From: Streptomyces alanosinicus
GTDB taxonomy: Bacteria > Actinomycetota > Actinomycetes > Streptomycetales > Streptomycetaceae
DNA length: 64,000 nucleotides
Assembly (NCBI RefSeq): GCF_014650595.1
Contig: NZ_BMVG01000017.1
Coordinates: 62,001 to 126,000 of the forward strand
Direction of reading: 5' to 3'
Position numbers and translations under genes: made by a program. A model generated the notes under the pieces. The model was given only the letters and a program-made list of their open reading frames with translations, had not been told where the DNA came from and did not search any database. This document shows positions 43,448-51,235 of this stretch, piece by piece. Numbering within the stretch: position 1 is the stretch's first letter; the number at the start of each line of letters is the position of its first letter.

Positions 43448-44580
43448 CGGCCCTCCCGAGGACTGCTGGTGGCGCGGACGGTGAGGGTATGCCAGCCGGG
43501 CAGCGCCGCGGTCCGGTCGGCGCGGGCGCGTACGACGGCCGGCCGGTGGACGGCGAGGGCGGCGAGTGTGTCGTCGAGCTGGGCGCGGGCCAGTCGCGCG
43601 CCGGGGCAGGCGTGGGCACCGGCGCCGAAGACGAGCCGGGCCACGGCGGGCGGCGCGGGGCGGTGGGCGTCCGGGGGATCGGCGTGGGCGCGGGCGGCAT
43701 GCCGGGCCACCAGGATCAGGCGGTCCCCGGCCCGTACCGGGCAGCCGTCCAGCACGGCGTCGGCCGCCGCCGCGCGCGGCAGCAGCGGGGACGGGGCGAT
43801 CACCCGCAGCAGTTCGTCCACCAGGGCCGGGCGCAGCCGGTCGTCGGCCGCCTGGTCCCACAGCGCCGCGTCGGCACACCAGGCGGCGGCCCGCGGGAGG
43901 GCCGCCACGGTGGTGTTGACGGCGGCGACCGCCAGCATCGCCCGCAGGGCCGATGCGCCGGCCTCACCCGGCGGATCCTGGGTGAGCAGGGCCGTGAGGC
44001 GTGCCGTCGCCGCGGCCGCGGCCGGGCCGGCCCCGGGCGGCCGGGGACCCGGCAGATGGTCGCGTACGGCGGCGGCCGCGGCCTCTCCGGCCGCCTCGGC
44101 GACACTCTCGGGATCCCCGCCCGCACCGAGCAGCGCGCAGACGGTGGCCCCGGCCAGTTCGCGTGCCAGCGGCACCAGATCGACGGTTCGCCCCGCGGCG
44201 AGCGGGGCCAGTCGGCGGTCCAGCACCTCGCGCCACACCGGCCGCAGCCGCTCCACCCCGGCCGCGCCGAGCCCTTCGGCCACCGAGCGGCGGGCGACGC
44301 GATGACCGGTGCCCTCCTGGTCGAACAGCGCCCCGCCGGCGGACAGTTCCCGCGCGGCGGCCCCGGTGGTGCCGGCCCCGGCGCGGTCCAGGGGAACACG
44401 GGTGAGGGCATGGCGGTACGCGTCGCCGCCGTGCACCAGCACCGTTCCCCCGAGCCGGGTCACGGACCGGCGCCGGGCGAGGGCGAGCAGGGTGAACAGC
44501 AGGGGGTGGGAGCGGGTGTACACACGCCGGTCGCGGCGGCGGGCCGCCCGGACGCCGGACGGGACGGACGAGCCGGTCAT
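43444..44580 (-). CDS. Cytochrome P450 of the KAS III-ligase operon
   Basis: 378 residues. Heme loop FGAGAHACPGARLARAQL with Cys325; K-helix DELLRV; I-helix with AAVNTTVAA, where Asn-Thr-Thr replaces the usual Gly-x-Asp-Thr. N-terminus is short and basic (ARRRDRRVYTRSHPLLFTLL) with a hydrophobic patch. It overlaps both neighbours by 4 bp, so it belongs to the same transcript as the ligase and the SDR. Probably hydroxylates the operon product. No ferredoxin or reductase gene is in the operon. Confidence 0.88.
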   Translation of the reverse strand: MTGSSVPSGVRAARRRDRRVYTRSHPLLFTLLALARRRSVTRLGGTVLVHGGDAYRHALTRVPLDRAGAGTTGAAARELSAGGALFDQEGTGHRVARRSVAEGLGAAGVERLRPVWREVLDRRLAPLAAGRTVDLVPLARELAGATVCALLGAGGDPESVAEAAGEAAAAAVRDHLPGPRPPGAGPAAAAATARLTALLTQDPPGEAGASALRAMLAVAAVNTTVAALPRAAAWCADAALWDQAADDRLRPALVDELLRVIAPSPLLPRAAAADAVLDGCPVRAGDRLILVARHAARAHADPPDAHRPAPPAVARLVFGAGAHACPGARLARAQLDDTLAALAVHRPAVVRARADRTAALPGWHTLTVRATSSPREGR

Positions 44581-45350
44581 CGTACGTGCACCTGCGCCGC
44601 GTCGGCGGGCCGGTAGCGGCGGTCCCAGCACCACAGCAGGGTCCGGCGCGCACCCCACGCCCGCAGCCGGCGCAGGCTGGAGTGCACCACCATCTGCTCG
44701 GCCCGCGCGATCCGGTCGCTGTGCTCGCGCGCCCGGTTGAGGAACACCACGTCCTCGGGCGGCCCCTGGAGCGGCACCCGCGGTGTGCCCCCGCAGCGCA
44801 GGTACAGGGCGGCCGTGACGGCGAGGTTGTGCCCGTGGCACAGCACGTAGGGCGTGCGGTAGCGCGGGTGGCGGTGGGCCCTGCGGTACCGGCCGTACAG
44901 CGCGGTCGCGCGGGTCACCGCCGGCAGCAGCCGCCGCTCGACGAGCGAGGGGTGCTCGTCCCGGCGAGGCACGCTGCGGCCGCAGGCCAGCTCCGTTCCG
45001 CGCCCCAACTCCGCGCGCACGGCCGCGATCCAGTCGCCGGCGGGCAGACAGTCGGCGTCCGTCCGGGCGAGCAGCGCGGCGCCCTGCCCGATGGCGTACC
45101 GGAATCCGGTGTCGGCGGCGGCCCCGGCGCCCGGCTCGTCCTCGCGGACCAGGTGGACGGCGAAGGGCACGGCGCGGGCGAAGCGGCGCACGACGGCCGC
45201 GGTGGCGTCCGTGGAGGCGTTGTCGACGACGACCAGGGCGAAGCCGGTGTCGGTCTGGGCGGCGAGCGCGGCGAGCGTGGCCCCGATGCCGGCCTCCTCG
45301 TTGAAGGCCGGCACCACGACCCACAGCGGCGCCCGGTGCGGCGCGTTCAC
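44577..45350 (-). CDS. GT2-family glycosyltransferase (second of two in the operon)
   Basis: 257 residues. GT-A fold with VVPAFNEEAGIGATLAAL, VVVDNASTDATA and the metal-binding ARTDADCLPAGDW. The stretch DTGFRYAIGQGAALLARTDADC is almost repeated in the GT2 protein at 46825-47565, so the two arose by duplication. No membrane segment is evident, unlike dolichol-linked GT2 enzymes. GTG 45350 overlaps the ligase stop as GTGA. Donor and acceptor unknown. Confidence 0.85.
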   Translation of the reverse strand: MNAPHRAPLWVVVPAFNEEAGIGATLAALAAQTDTGFALVVVDNASTDATAAVVRRFARAVPFAVHLVREDEPGAGAAADTGFRYAIGQGAALLARTDADCLPAGDWIAAVRAELGRGTELACGRSVPRRDEHPSLVERRLLPAVTRATALYGRYRRAHRHPRYRTPYVLCHGHNLAVTAALYLRCGGTPRVPLQGPPEDVVFLNRAREHSDRIARAEQMVVHSSLRRLRAWGARRTLLWCWDRRYRPADAAQVHVR

Positions 45351-46825
45351 CTCCGTCCCCCAGCCCCGAGCCGGGCGGCGGCCAGGCGTGCGGTGGCGGC
45401 GCGATCCGGCTTGCGGGAGCGCCCGGACAGCGGAATGTCGGCCAGCAGCAGCGCATCCGGCCGCGCGGCCCCCATCCGCCGCAGCGGACCGCTCAGCGAG
45501 GCCCGCAGCGCCTCGGGATCGGCGCCCCGGCCCGGCTGCACGACGGCGACCAGACGCTCGTCGCCGTCGCCGGCCGGCACCCCGACCAGCAGGGCCAGTT
45601 CCACGCCGGGCACATGCAGGGCGGGCTCGTACAGCCCCGGGTAGATGTTCTCGGCGTCCCTGAGCACCATGTCCTTCAGCCGGCCCCGCAGCACGATCCG
45701 GCCGCCGTCGAGCCGCGCCCGGTCGCCGGTGGCGACCCACGGGTCCGGTGCCTCGCCCAGATAGCGGTCGCGCGCGGCCGGACCGGACAGCAGCAGCTCA
45801 CCGCGGGCGTCCGTGGTGGCCGTCACTCCCGGCAGCGCAGCGCCCACCAGGTCGCCGTCGCCGGTGAAGGCGGCCTTGTCGGCCTGTTCCACCGCGGCGG
45901 CGGGGAACAGCTCGGTCAGCGCGTACACCCCCCAGGCCTCCTCGGCCCCCGCCCGCTTGACCCGGGTGAGCAGCTCGGCGCTCGCCGGGGCCGACCCCGT
46001 CCACACCGTCCCGGTGAACCGGGCCCGCGCGGCGAGCGCCGCGCGTAGCTGAGGGGGCGTCAGATAGGTGGCCTGTGGGGCCAGCCGGCGCAGTTGCCGG
46101 GACAGCACGCGCGGTGCGCGGGCGGGCAGCGCGACCGGCGCGCCGCCCGCCAGGGACGGCACGAGGACGAAGAACGTCCCGCCGAGTACCGGCCGCCCGG
46201 CCTCCACCCGGACCAGACCGGCCACCGTCGCCATCCCGGCGGCGAGCGAGGAACGGGTGTGCACCACCGCGCGGGGACGTGCGGTGGTACCCGAGGTGAA
46301 GACGATGACCGCGTCGCCGTCCTCGTCCACCGGACGCGGCAAGGCCACCGAGCGGACACCCGCGTCCACGGCCGGGGCGCAGCCGGGCAGCCTGGGCCCG
46401 ACCGTGACCACCGGCCCCAGCTCCGCGAGGTCCGGCAGGGCCAGTCCGGCCCGGCGGGCGAGCGGGCGGGCCCACCCGGCGGCCGCCTGGGCGGTGGCGT
46501 CGGCGAGGACGGTATCCGGCCGGGCGAGGGCGAGCCGGGCGCGCAGCACGTCCGGTCCCGCGCCCGGGTCGAGCACCGCGGCCCGCGCACCGAGCCGGTG
46601 CACGGCGAGCAGCACGGCCAGCGCGCGGGGTCCGGGCCGTACGGCGACGCCGACGGTGGCACCGCGGGCGATGCCGCGCGCGTGCAGGGCGGCGGTGTAG
46701 CGGTCGGCCAGATCGGCCAGGTCCGCGCAGGTGGCCTTGACGCGTACGGCCCCGGTGCGGGTGGTGCCGAGGACGGCGGGCCGGCCGGGGTGTGCGCGAA
46801 GGGCGTGGGTGAGGGTGTCGAGCAT
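45347..46825 (-). CDS. Class I adenylate-forming ligase (acyl-CoA/acyl-AMP synthetase-like)
   Basis: 492 residues. The ATP-binding P-loop FTSGTTARPRAVVHT, the Y-A-L-T-E motif VYALTELFP, TGDRARLDGGRIVLRGR hinge, KDMVLRDAENIYP and the C-terminal catalytic Lys in GRSRKPDRAA are all present, so the enzyme should be active. It would activate a carboxylic acid as the adenylate and either make a CoA thioester or, as OleC-type homologues do, close a beta-lactone from a beta-hydroxy acid. GGAGGATCC precedes ATG 46825. It lies between two GT2 genes in an overlapping operon started by KAS III. Confidence 0.87.
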   Translation of the reverse strand: MLDTLTHALRAHPGRPAVLGTTRTGAVRVKATCADLADLADRYTAALHARGIARGATVGVAVRPGPRALAVLLAVHRLGARAAVLDPGAGPDVLRARLALARPDTVLADATAQAAAGWARPLARRAGLALPDLAELGPVVTVGPRLPGCAPAVDAGVRSVALPRPVDEDGDAVIVFTSGTTARPRAVVHTRSSLAAGMATVAGLVRVEAGRPVLGGTFFVLVPSLAGGAPVALPARAPRVLSRQLRRLAPQATYLTPPQLRAALAARARFTGTVWTGSAPASAELLTRVKRAGAEEAWGVYALTELFPAAAVEQADKAAFTGDGDLVGAALPGVTATTDARGELLLSGPAARDRYLGEAPDPWVATGDRARLDGGRIVLRGRLKDMVLRDAENIYPGLYEPALHVPGVELALLVGVPAGDGDERLVAVVQPGRGADPEALRASLSGPLRRMGAARPDALLLADIPLSGRSRKPDRAATARLAAARLGAGGRR

Positions 46826-47565
46826 CAGCGCGGATCCTCCCCGTGCCGGCCCGGGCCCCGGTCGAGATACCAGCGGGCGGTTCCGGCCAGCCCATAGGCG
46901 CGCAGCCGCCGGGAGGAGTTCTCCACGACCATGGCCCGCTCGTGCACGATGGCCGTGGTGCGGCGCCGGACCCGGTTCAGGAAGACACGGTCGGTGGGTG
47001 AGGGGCGGCGCGGCATGCCGCCGACGGCTTCGTACAGGGCGGCCGTGATGGCCATGTTGTTGCCGGCGTGCATCCGGTACGGGGCGAGATAGCCGTGCCG
47101 GCGCCGGTGGGCGGGCCGTACCCGGCCGAAGAACGCGGCGGCATGGACCAGGGCGCGGAAGCCGGCCCGCCCGAGCGGTCCGTGCTCGTCGCGCCGCGCC
47201 TCGATACGGCCGCACACCAGGCCCGCGCCGTGCCGCAGCGCGTCCCGGGCGGCCGCCGTCCAGCCGGGACCGGGCAGGCAGTCGGCGTCGGTACGGGCCA
47301 GCAGCGTCGCGCCCCGGCCGATGGCGTACCGGAAGCCGGTGTCCACCGCACAGCCCACGCCCTTCTCGGGCTCGCTCAGGACGTGCACCGGGAACGGCGC
47401 CCAGCGGGCGAACTCGTAGGCGATCGCCGCCGTGCCGTCGGTCGAGGCGTTGTCCACGACGACGAGTGTGAAGCCGCGGTCGCGCTGGGCCGCGAGCGCG
47501 TCCAGCGTGGCGCCGATCCGTCCGGCCTCCTGGTGCGCGGGCACCACCACCCACAGGGCGCTCAC
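46825..47565 (-). CDS. GT2-family glycosyltransferase (first of two in the operon)
   Basis: 246 residues. VVVPAHQEAGRIGATLDALAA, VVVDNASTDGTAAIA and ARTDADCLPGPGW show a GT-A glycosyltransferase, paralogous to the one at 44577-45350 along most of its length. GTG 47565 overlaps the KAS III stop as GTGA and its stop shares a base with the ligase ATG, indicating strict coupling. No transmembrane segments are visible. Acts in the cytosol on an unknown acceptor, possibly the lipid made by the KAS III and ligase. Confidence 0.85.
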   Translation of the reverse strand: MSALWVVVPAHQEAGRIGATLDALAAQRDRGFTLVVVDNASTDGTAAIAYEFARWAPFPVHVLSEPEKGVGCAVDTGFRYAIGRGATLLARTDADCLPGPGWTAAARDALRHGAGLVCGRIEARRDEHGPLGRAGFRALVHAAAFFGRVRPAHRRRHGYLAPYRMHAGNNMAITAALYEAVGGMPRRPSPTDRVFLNRVRRRTTAIVHERAMVVENSSRRLRAYGLAGTARWYLDRGPGRHGEDPR

Positions 47566-48590
47566 GCCTTCTCCCAGACCATCGTCATCATGCTCACGCC
47601 ACCGCCCAGGCCCACGAACAGCACCCGCTCGCCGGGCCGCAGCCGGTCATGGACGAGGTCGAGCTGCACCCCCAGGGTGGCGCTGGCCATGTTGCCCAGT
47701 TCGGGGACCGTGACGACGAGCCGGTCCCGGGGAATGCCGGTCAGCTCCACGAACCGCTCCAGGTACGGCACGGTCACCTGGTGCACCAGGATGTGCCGGA
47801 AGTCGGCCCAGTCCAGCCCGGTGCGCTGCCGCGTCCGGTCCAGCACACAGGTGCCGATCTTCTCGAACACCTCGCGCAACTCGGTCCCGTCGCCGCGGAA
47901 GTAGGTGTGCTCGTCGCCGCGCGGGTGCCGCGAACCGCCGCCGAAGATCCCGCCGACGGACCAGTGCTCCGAGTGCGTCTCGGTGTCCACGTCGAGGATG
48001 CCGCCCCGCTCCACCGGCGCCAGGACGACCGCGGCCCCCGCGTCGCCGAAGGTGTAGCCGGCGAAGCCGTCCCGGAACTGGCCGGGGTCGCGCGGGGCGT
48101 GCCGCACCGAGCGGCTCGGGGTCTCCCCGGTGACCACCAGAGCCCGGCGGGCCCGGCCGGCCAGGATCATCGCCCGCGCCGTGTCGATGCCGTTGACGAA
48201 GCTGTTGCACGCGTTCGTCACGTCCAGCGCGTGCGCCCGGGAGCCCAGTTCGGCCTGGACGACATGGGCGGTCGCCGGTTCGACCATGTCCCGGGTGGCG
48301 GAGGCGAAGACCAGCAGGTCCACGTCGGCCGGGGCGATCCGGGCCCGGCTCAGCGCGGTGCGTGCCGCCCGCACCGCGAGCGTCGAGGCGTACTCGCCCT
48401 CCGCCACGGCACGGCGTGCCGCGATCCCGGTGACCCGCTGGAGCATCCGCGGCGGCAACGACAGCCCGGACGCCGCGGTGATCCGCCGCTGCAGGTGCTG
48501 GGACGTGACCTCGCGCTCCGGCAGGCAGGACGCCACCGCCGTGATACCGACCCGGAGCCCCGGACCTCGAACAGCATGGTCTGTGTACAT
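47562..48590 (-). CDS. Beta-ketoacyl-ACP synthase III-family enzyme (KAS III/OleA-like)
   Basis: 342 residues with the complete triad of the family: C128 in DVTNACNSFVNG, H270 in LVHQVT and N300 in ELGNMASATLG. GFAGYTFGDAGAAVVL and the C-terminal GLGGGVSMMTMVWEK are typical. The CNSF context rather than CxGF points to condensing enzymes of secondary metabolism, including OleA-like head-to-head condensers, rather than housekeeping FabH. First gene of the six-gene operon. ATG 48590 has no ribosome binding site; the palindrome TGAGCACGCGTACTCA lies 36 bp upstream and may regulate the operon. Confidence 0.9.
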   Translation of the reverse strand: MYTDHAVRGPGLRVGITAVASCLPEREVTSQHLQRRITAASGLSLPPRMLQRVTGIAARRAVAEGEYASTLAVRAARTALSRARIAPADVDLLVFASATRDMVEPATAHVVQAELGSRAHALDVTNACNSFVNGIDTARAMILAGRARRALVVTGETPSRSVRHAPRDPGQFRDGFAGYTFGDAGAAVVLAPVERGGILDVDTETHSEHWSVGGIFGGGSRHPRGDEHTYFRGDGTELREVFEKIGTCVLDRTRQRTGLDWADFRHILVHQVTVPYLERFVELTGIPRDRLVVTVPELGNMASATLGVQLDLVHDRLRPGERVLFVGLGGGVSMMTMVWEKA

Positions 48591-48625
48591 GCCGGGGACG
48601 CTACGATCCGCACACACCACCTGCC

Positions 48626-48641
48626 TGAGCACGCGTACTCA
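48626..48641. promoter_or_regulatory. Near-perfect palindrome upstream of the KAS III operon
   Basis: TGAGCACGCGTACTCA has one mismatched pair in 16 bp. It lies between the divergent KAS III operon and the unknown gene at 48747 and is a candidate operator. No regulator gene is adjacent. Confidence 0.5.
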
Positions 48642-48746
48642 ACCGGCCTGGGTACACAGCCGTTGTCCGATTCGCGCTCACCCCGGCAAACGAGCCCGGC
48701 ACGGGCGGCAGGCGGAACTGTCGTACCCGGGCGATAGCTTGCCGCC

Positions 48747-49220
48747 ATGGCAGACATCTACGAACTCTCCCTGGCGCTGCACCTGCGCGAGCAACTCGCG
48801 GACGAAGAACTCGCCGAGCTCCGCTGGCATCTCGGGCTGGGCCCCCGACCGAAGACGCTCCGCATCGTGTCCTCCTTCCCGGTCGTCGTGGAGGATGAAC
48901 ACGGCGAGCCCGTCATCGTGGACGACCCGGTGCCGCTCCTGGGCGAACAGGGCGAGGCGTGGAAGGTGGACGGAGCGCTCGTCTCGGTGCTGGTGCGGTG
49001 CGGCGACGCCCGTCACGGCGCCTGGGCGCTGACCGTCAGGCAGGAGATCCACCCCGACGCGTTCGACCCCACCGGTGAGCTGCTCGCTTGGCTGGCCGGG
49101 AAAGCGGACGACCGGCACCGGGTCCGCGCCGACACGGTCCAGCTGGGCTGGACCAGATTCCACGAGTCGGACCGGTTCGAGCCTCTGGTGGTGCGGGACG
49201 GCGAGGTGGAGTGGCCCTGA
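48747..49220 (+). CDS. Conserved protein of unknown function
   Basis: 157 residues, begins MADIYELSLALHLREQLADE, followed by FPVVVEDEHGEPVIVDDPVP and VLVRCGDARHGAWALTVRQEIHPD. Predicted alpha/beta, acidic, no signal or membrane segment. Similar short proteins occur widely in Streptomyces, but I cannot name a function. Divergent from the KAS III operon and convergent with a crotonase gene. Confidence 0.75.
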   Translation: MADIYELSLALHLREQLADEELAELRWHLGLGPRPKTLRIVSSFPVVVEDEHGEPVIVDDPVPLLGEQGEAWKVDGALVSVLVRCGDARHGAWALTVRQEIHPDAFDPTGELLAWLAGKADDRHRVRADTVQLGWTRFHESDRFEPLVVRDGEVEWP

Positions 49221-49225
49221 GGGCT

Positions 49226-49275
49226 GGTCCCCGGCCGGGGGTCCGGCGGGCGGGAGAGCCGGCGGGCGGGGGACC
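49226..49275. terminator. GC-rich hairpin region between convergent genes
   Basis: GGTCCCC (49226-49232) pairs with GGGGACC (49269-49275), and CCCCGGCCGGGG lies inside it. The spacer also contains CCGGCGGGCGGG twice. Likely a terminator for both genes. Confidence 0.5.
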
Positions 49276-49278
49276 GGT

Positions 49279-50043
49279 TCACAGGTCCGTGAAGGAGCCG
49301 TGTCGGCCGGCTCCGGTGGTGAAGCGGGCGGCTCCTTCCGCGCTCTGTGCCAACACCTGGACGCCGTGCCGGAGTTCACCGCGCAACGCCGAGTCCTCGT
49401 CCTGTCCCTCCTGGTCGAGGACGGATGCGCGGTCGCTGCGCAGACAGGCCTGCGGGAAGCGGGCGATGGCCGCCGCCAGGGCCTCGGCCTCGGTGCGGGC
49501 GCGGTCCGTCGGGACCACGCGGTTCACGAGTCCCATCTCCTGGGCCTCGCGGGCCGGGACCGGCCGGCCGGTGAGGATCATGTCCATGGCCCGGCTGGTG
49601 CCGATCAGCCGGGGCAGCCGTACCGTGCCCCCGTCGATCAGCGGCACGCCCCAGCGACGGCAGAACACCCCGAACACGGCGTCCTCCTCCGCGACCCGCA
49701 GATCGCACCACAGGGCGAGTTCGAGGCCGCCCGCGACCGCGTGCCCGGCGACGGCGGCGATCACCGGCTTCGACAGCCGCATCCGCGTCGGCCCCATCGG
49801 CCCGTCGCCGTCCCGCGCCACCCGGTTGCCGCGGTCCGTGCCGATCGCCTTCAGGTCCGCACCCGCGCAGAAGGTGCCGCCCTCACCCCACAGCACCGCC
49901 ACCCGGGCGTCGTCGTCCGCCTCGAACTCCCGGAAGGCCGCGGCGAGTTCGGCCGCCGTCGGCCCGTCGACCGCGTTCCGGGCCGGCGGGCGCGAGAGGA
50001 CGACGGTGGTGACGTACGCGTTGCGCTCCACGCGAACCGGCAT
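49279..50043 (-). CDS. Enoyl-CoA hydratase/isomerase (crotonase) family protein
   Basis: 254 residues. Crotonase marks: RPPARNAVDG, FCAGADLKAI oxyanion loop, AVAGHAVAGGLELALWCD with Glu108 equivalent to the first catalytic Glu of hydratases. The second catalytic Glu (in FGQPE of rat enzyme) corresponds to C128 in FGVFCRRWG, while D137 in PLIDGG lies further on, so simple hydratase chemistry is doubtful. Acts on an acyl-CoA of unknown kind. No beta-oxidation genes are adjacent. Confidence 0.87.
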   Translation of the reverse strand: MPVRVERNAYVTTVVLSRPPARNAVDGPTAAELAAAFREFEADDDARVAVLWGEGGTFCAGADLKAIGTDRGNRVARDGDGPMGPTRMRLSKPVIAAVAGHAVAGGLELALWCDLRVAEEDAVFGVFCRRWGVPLIDGGTVRLPRLIGTSRAMDMILTGRPVPAREAQEMGLVNRVVPTDRARTEAEALAAAIARFPQACLRSDRASVLDQEGQDEDSALRGELRHGVQVLAQSAEGAARFTTGAGRHGSFTDL

Positions 50044-50083
50044 GGGAGGCCCTCCTGGTCATGGTCCGGGAGGCCACTGTGCC

Positions 50084-51133
50084 TCAGATGACCTTGAACC
50101 GCACCAGTGCGCCCAGCGTCAACGCGCCCGGCACCAGCGGCACCCAGACCGTGATGATGCGGTAGGCCAGCACCACCGCCGTGGCGACCGCGGCCGGGCC
50201 GCCCACCGCGACCAGGGCCACGATCAGCGCCGCCTCCACCGAACCCAGACCGCCCGGCGTGGGCACCAGCGCCACCGCGACGGTCGCCGCGAGGTAGGCG
50301 AGCGCCATGTGGGTGACCGGGACCGGCAGCCGCAGCGCCTGGCCGACCGCGGCGAGACCGGCCGCCTGCAGCGCGGGAAAGGCCAGCGAGCCGCCCCACA
50401 GGGCCAGGGCGCGAGCCGGCCGGGTGTGCACCGAGCGCGCCTCGCCGAGGGCGTCCCGCACGAACGCGACCACCCGCCCGCGCAGCGGCCGTACCAGTGC
50501 CACGACGGCCACCGCCACCGCCAGCAGACCGGCCGCCCCCAGCAGCAGCGGGAGCGCCGAGCCGTCCGGCAGAAGGGGGCCGAGCCGCAGCGCGTCGGGG
50601 AAGGCGAGCAGCAGCGCGGCCAGCAGACCGAGCCGGCCCACGGACTCGGCCAGCAGATACAGGGCGAGCGCGGCCGAGGAGCGGGCGAGCGGGACCCCGC
50701 ACACGGTCATGAAACGCAGGTTCACCGCGCCCGCGCCGAGGCCGGTGGGCAGCAGATGGTTGGCCGAGGCCGCCGCGAACTGGGTGGCCAGCAGCCGCGC
50801 CTTCGGCAGCGGCTGCACCACCGCACCCTGGCGGGTGACCGCGGCGGCCACCCAGGTCAGACAGGTGGCGCCGGCCGCCGCGAGCAGCCACGGCAAGGAC
50901 GCGGTGCGCAGCTGGCCGAAGCCCTCGGCGAGCAGGGCACGGTTGCGTACGGCGACCACGGCGACGAGCGCGAGCGGCACCAGGCACAGCACCTGGCGGA
51001 CGGGGACACGACGGGGGAGTCGTGCCCGGGGCCATGGGGGAGGCAGGGCGGCAGTCACATTGGCAGAGGTTTTCCGCGCCACCCCAACGGCGGATGGCGG
51101 ACGCGGGGACGGCGGCTTACAGGCTGTGGTCAT
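50084..51133 (-). CDS. YbhN/lysylphosphatidylglycerol synthase TM-region-like membrane protein
   Basis: 349 residues, about eight membrane segments. AAASANHLLPTGLGAGAVNLRF, ESVGRLGLLAALL and the C-terminal LVPTPGGLGSVEAALI are the signature of the UPF0104/flippase-like family related to the membrane part of MprF. Such proteins are thought to flip or move lipids. ATG 51133 is chosen because GAGGA lies five bases upstream; a GTG at 51058 would remove 25 residues that look less conserved. Divergent from the SoxR-type promoter and exporter. Confidence 0.82.
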   Translation of the reverse strand: MTTACKPPSPRPPSAVGVARKTSANVTAALPPPWPRARLPRRVPVRQVLCLVPLALVAVVAVRNRALLAEGFGQLRTASLPWLLAAAGATCLTWVAAAVTRQGAVVQPLPKARLLATQFAAASANHLLPTGLGAGAVNLRFMTVCGVPLARSSAALALYLLAESVGRLGLLAALLLAFPDALRLGPLLPDGSALPLLLGAAGLLAVAVAVVALVRPLRGRVVAFVRDALGEARSVHTRPARALALWGGSLAFPALQAAGLAAVGQALRLPVPVTHMALAYLAATVAVALVPTPGGLGSVEAALIVALVAVGGPAAVATAVVLAYRIITVWVPLVPGALTLGALVRFKVI

Positions 51134-51197
51134 CGGGGTCCTCGGGTTGCGGGAGGCCGGTGCGGGGGAGATCGGAGCGGGTGAAATGAGACGGACA

Positions 51198-51228
51198 TTG
51201 ACCTCAACGAAGCTTGAGGTTCTACGTT
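51198..51228 (+). promoter_or_regulatory. SoxR-type promoter with 19-bp spacer and soxbox dyad
   Basis: TTGACC (51198-51203) and TACGTT (51223-51228) are 19 bp apart, the over-long spacing typical of MerR-family activation. Inside lie ACCTCAA (51201-51207) and TTGAGGT (51214-51220) with a 6-bp centre, matching the CCTCAA-N6-TTGAGG soxbox. Transcription would start at about the ATG of the ABC gene. Confidence 0.85.
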
Positions 51229-51235
51229 CTCTTCC

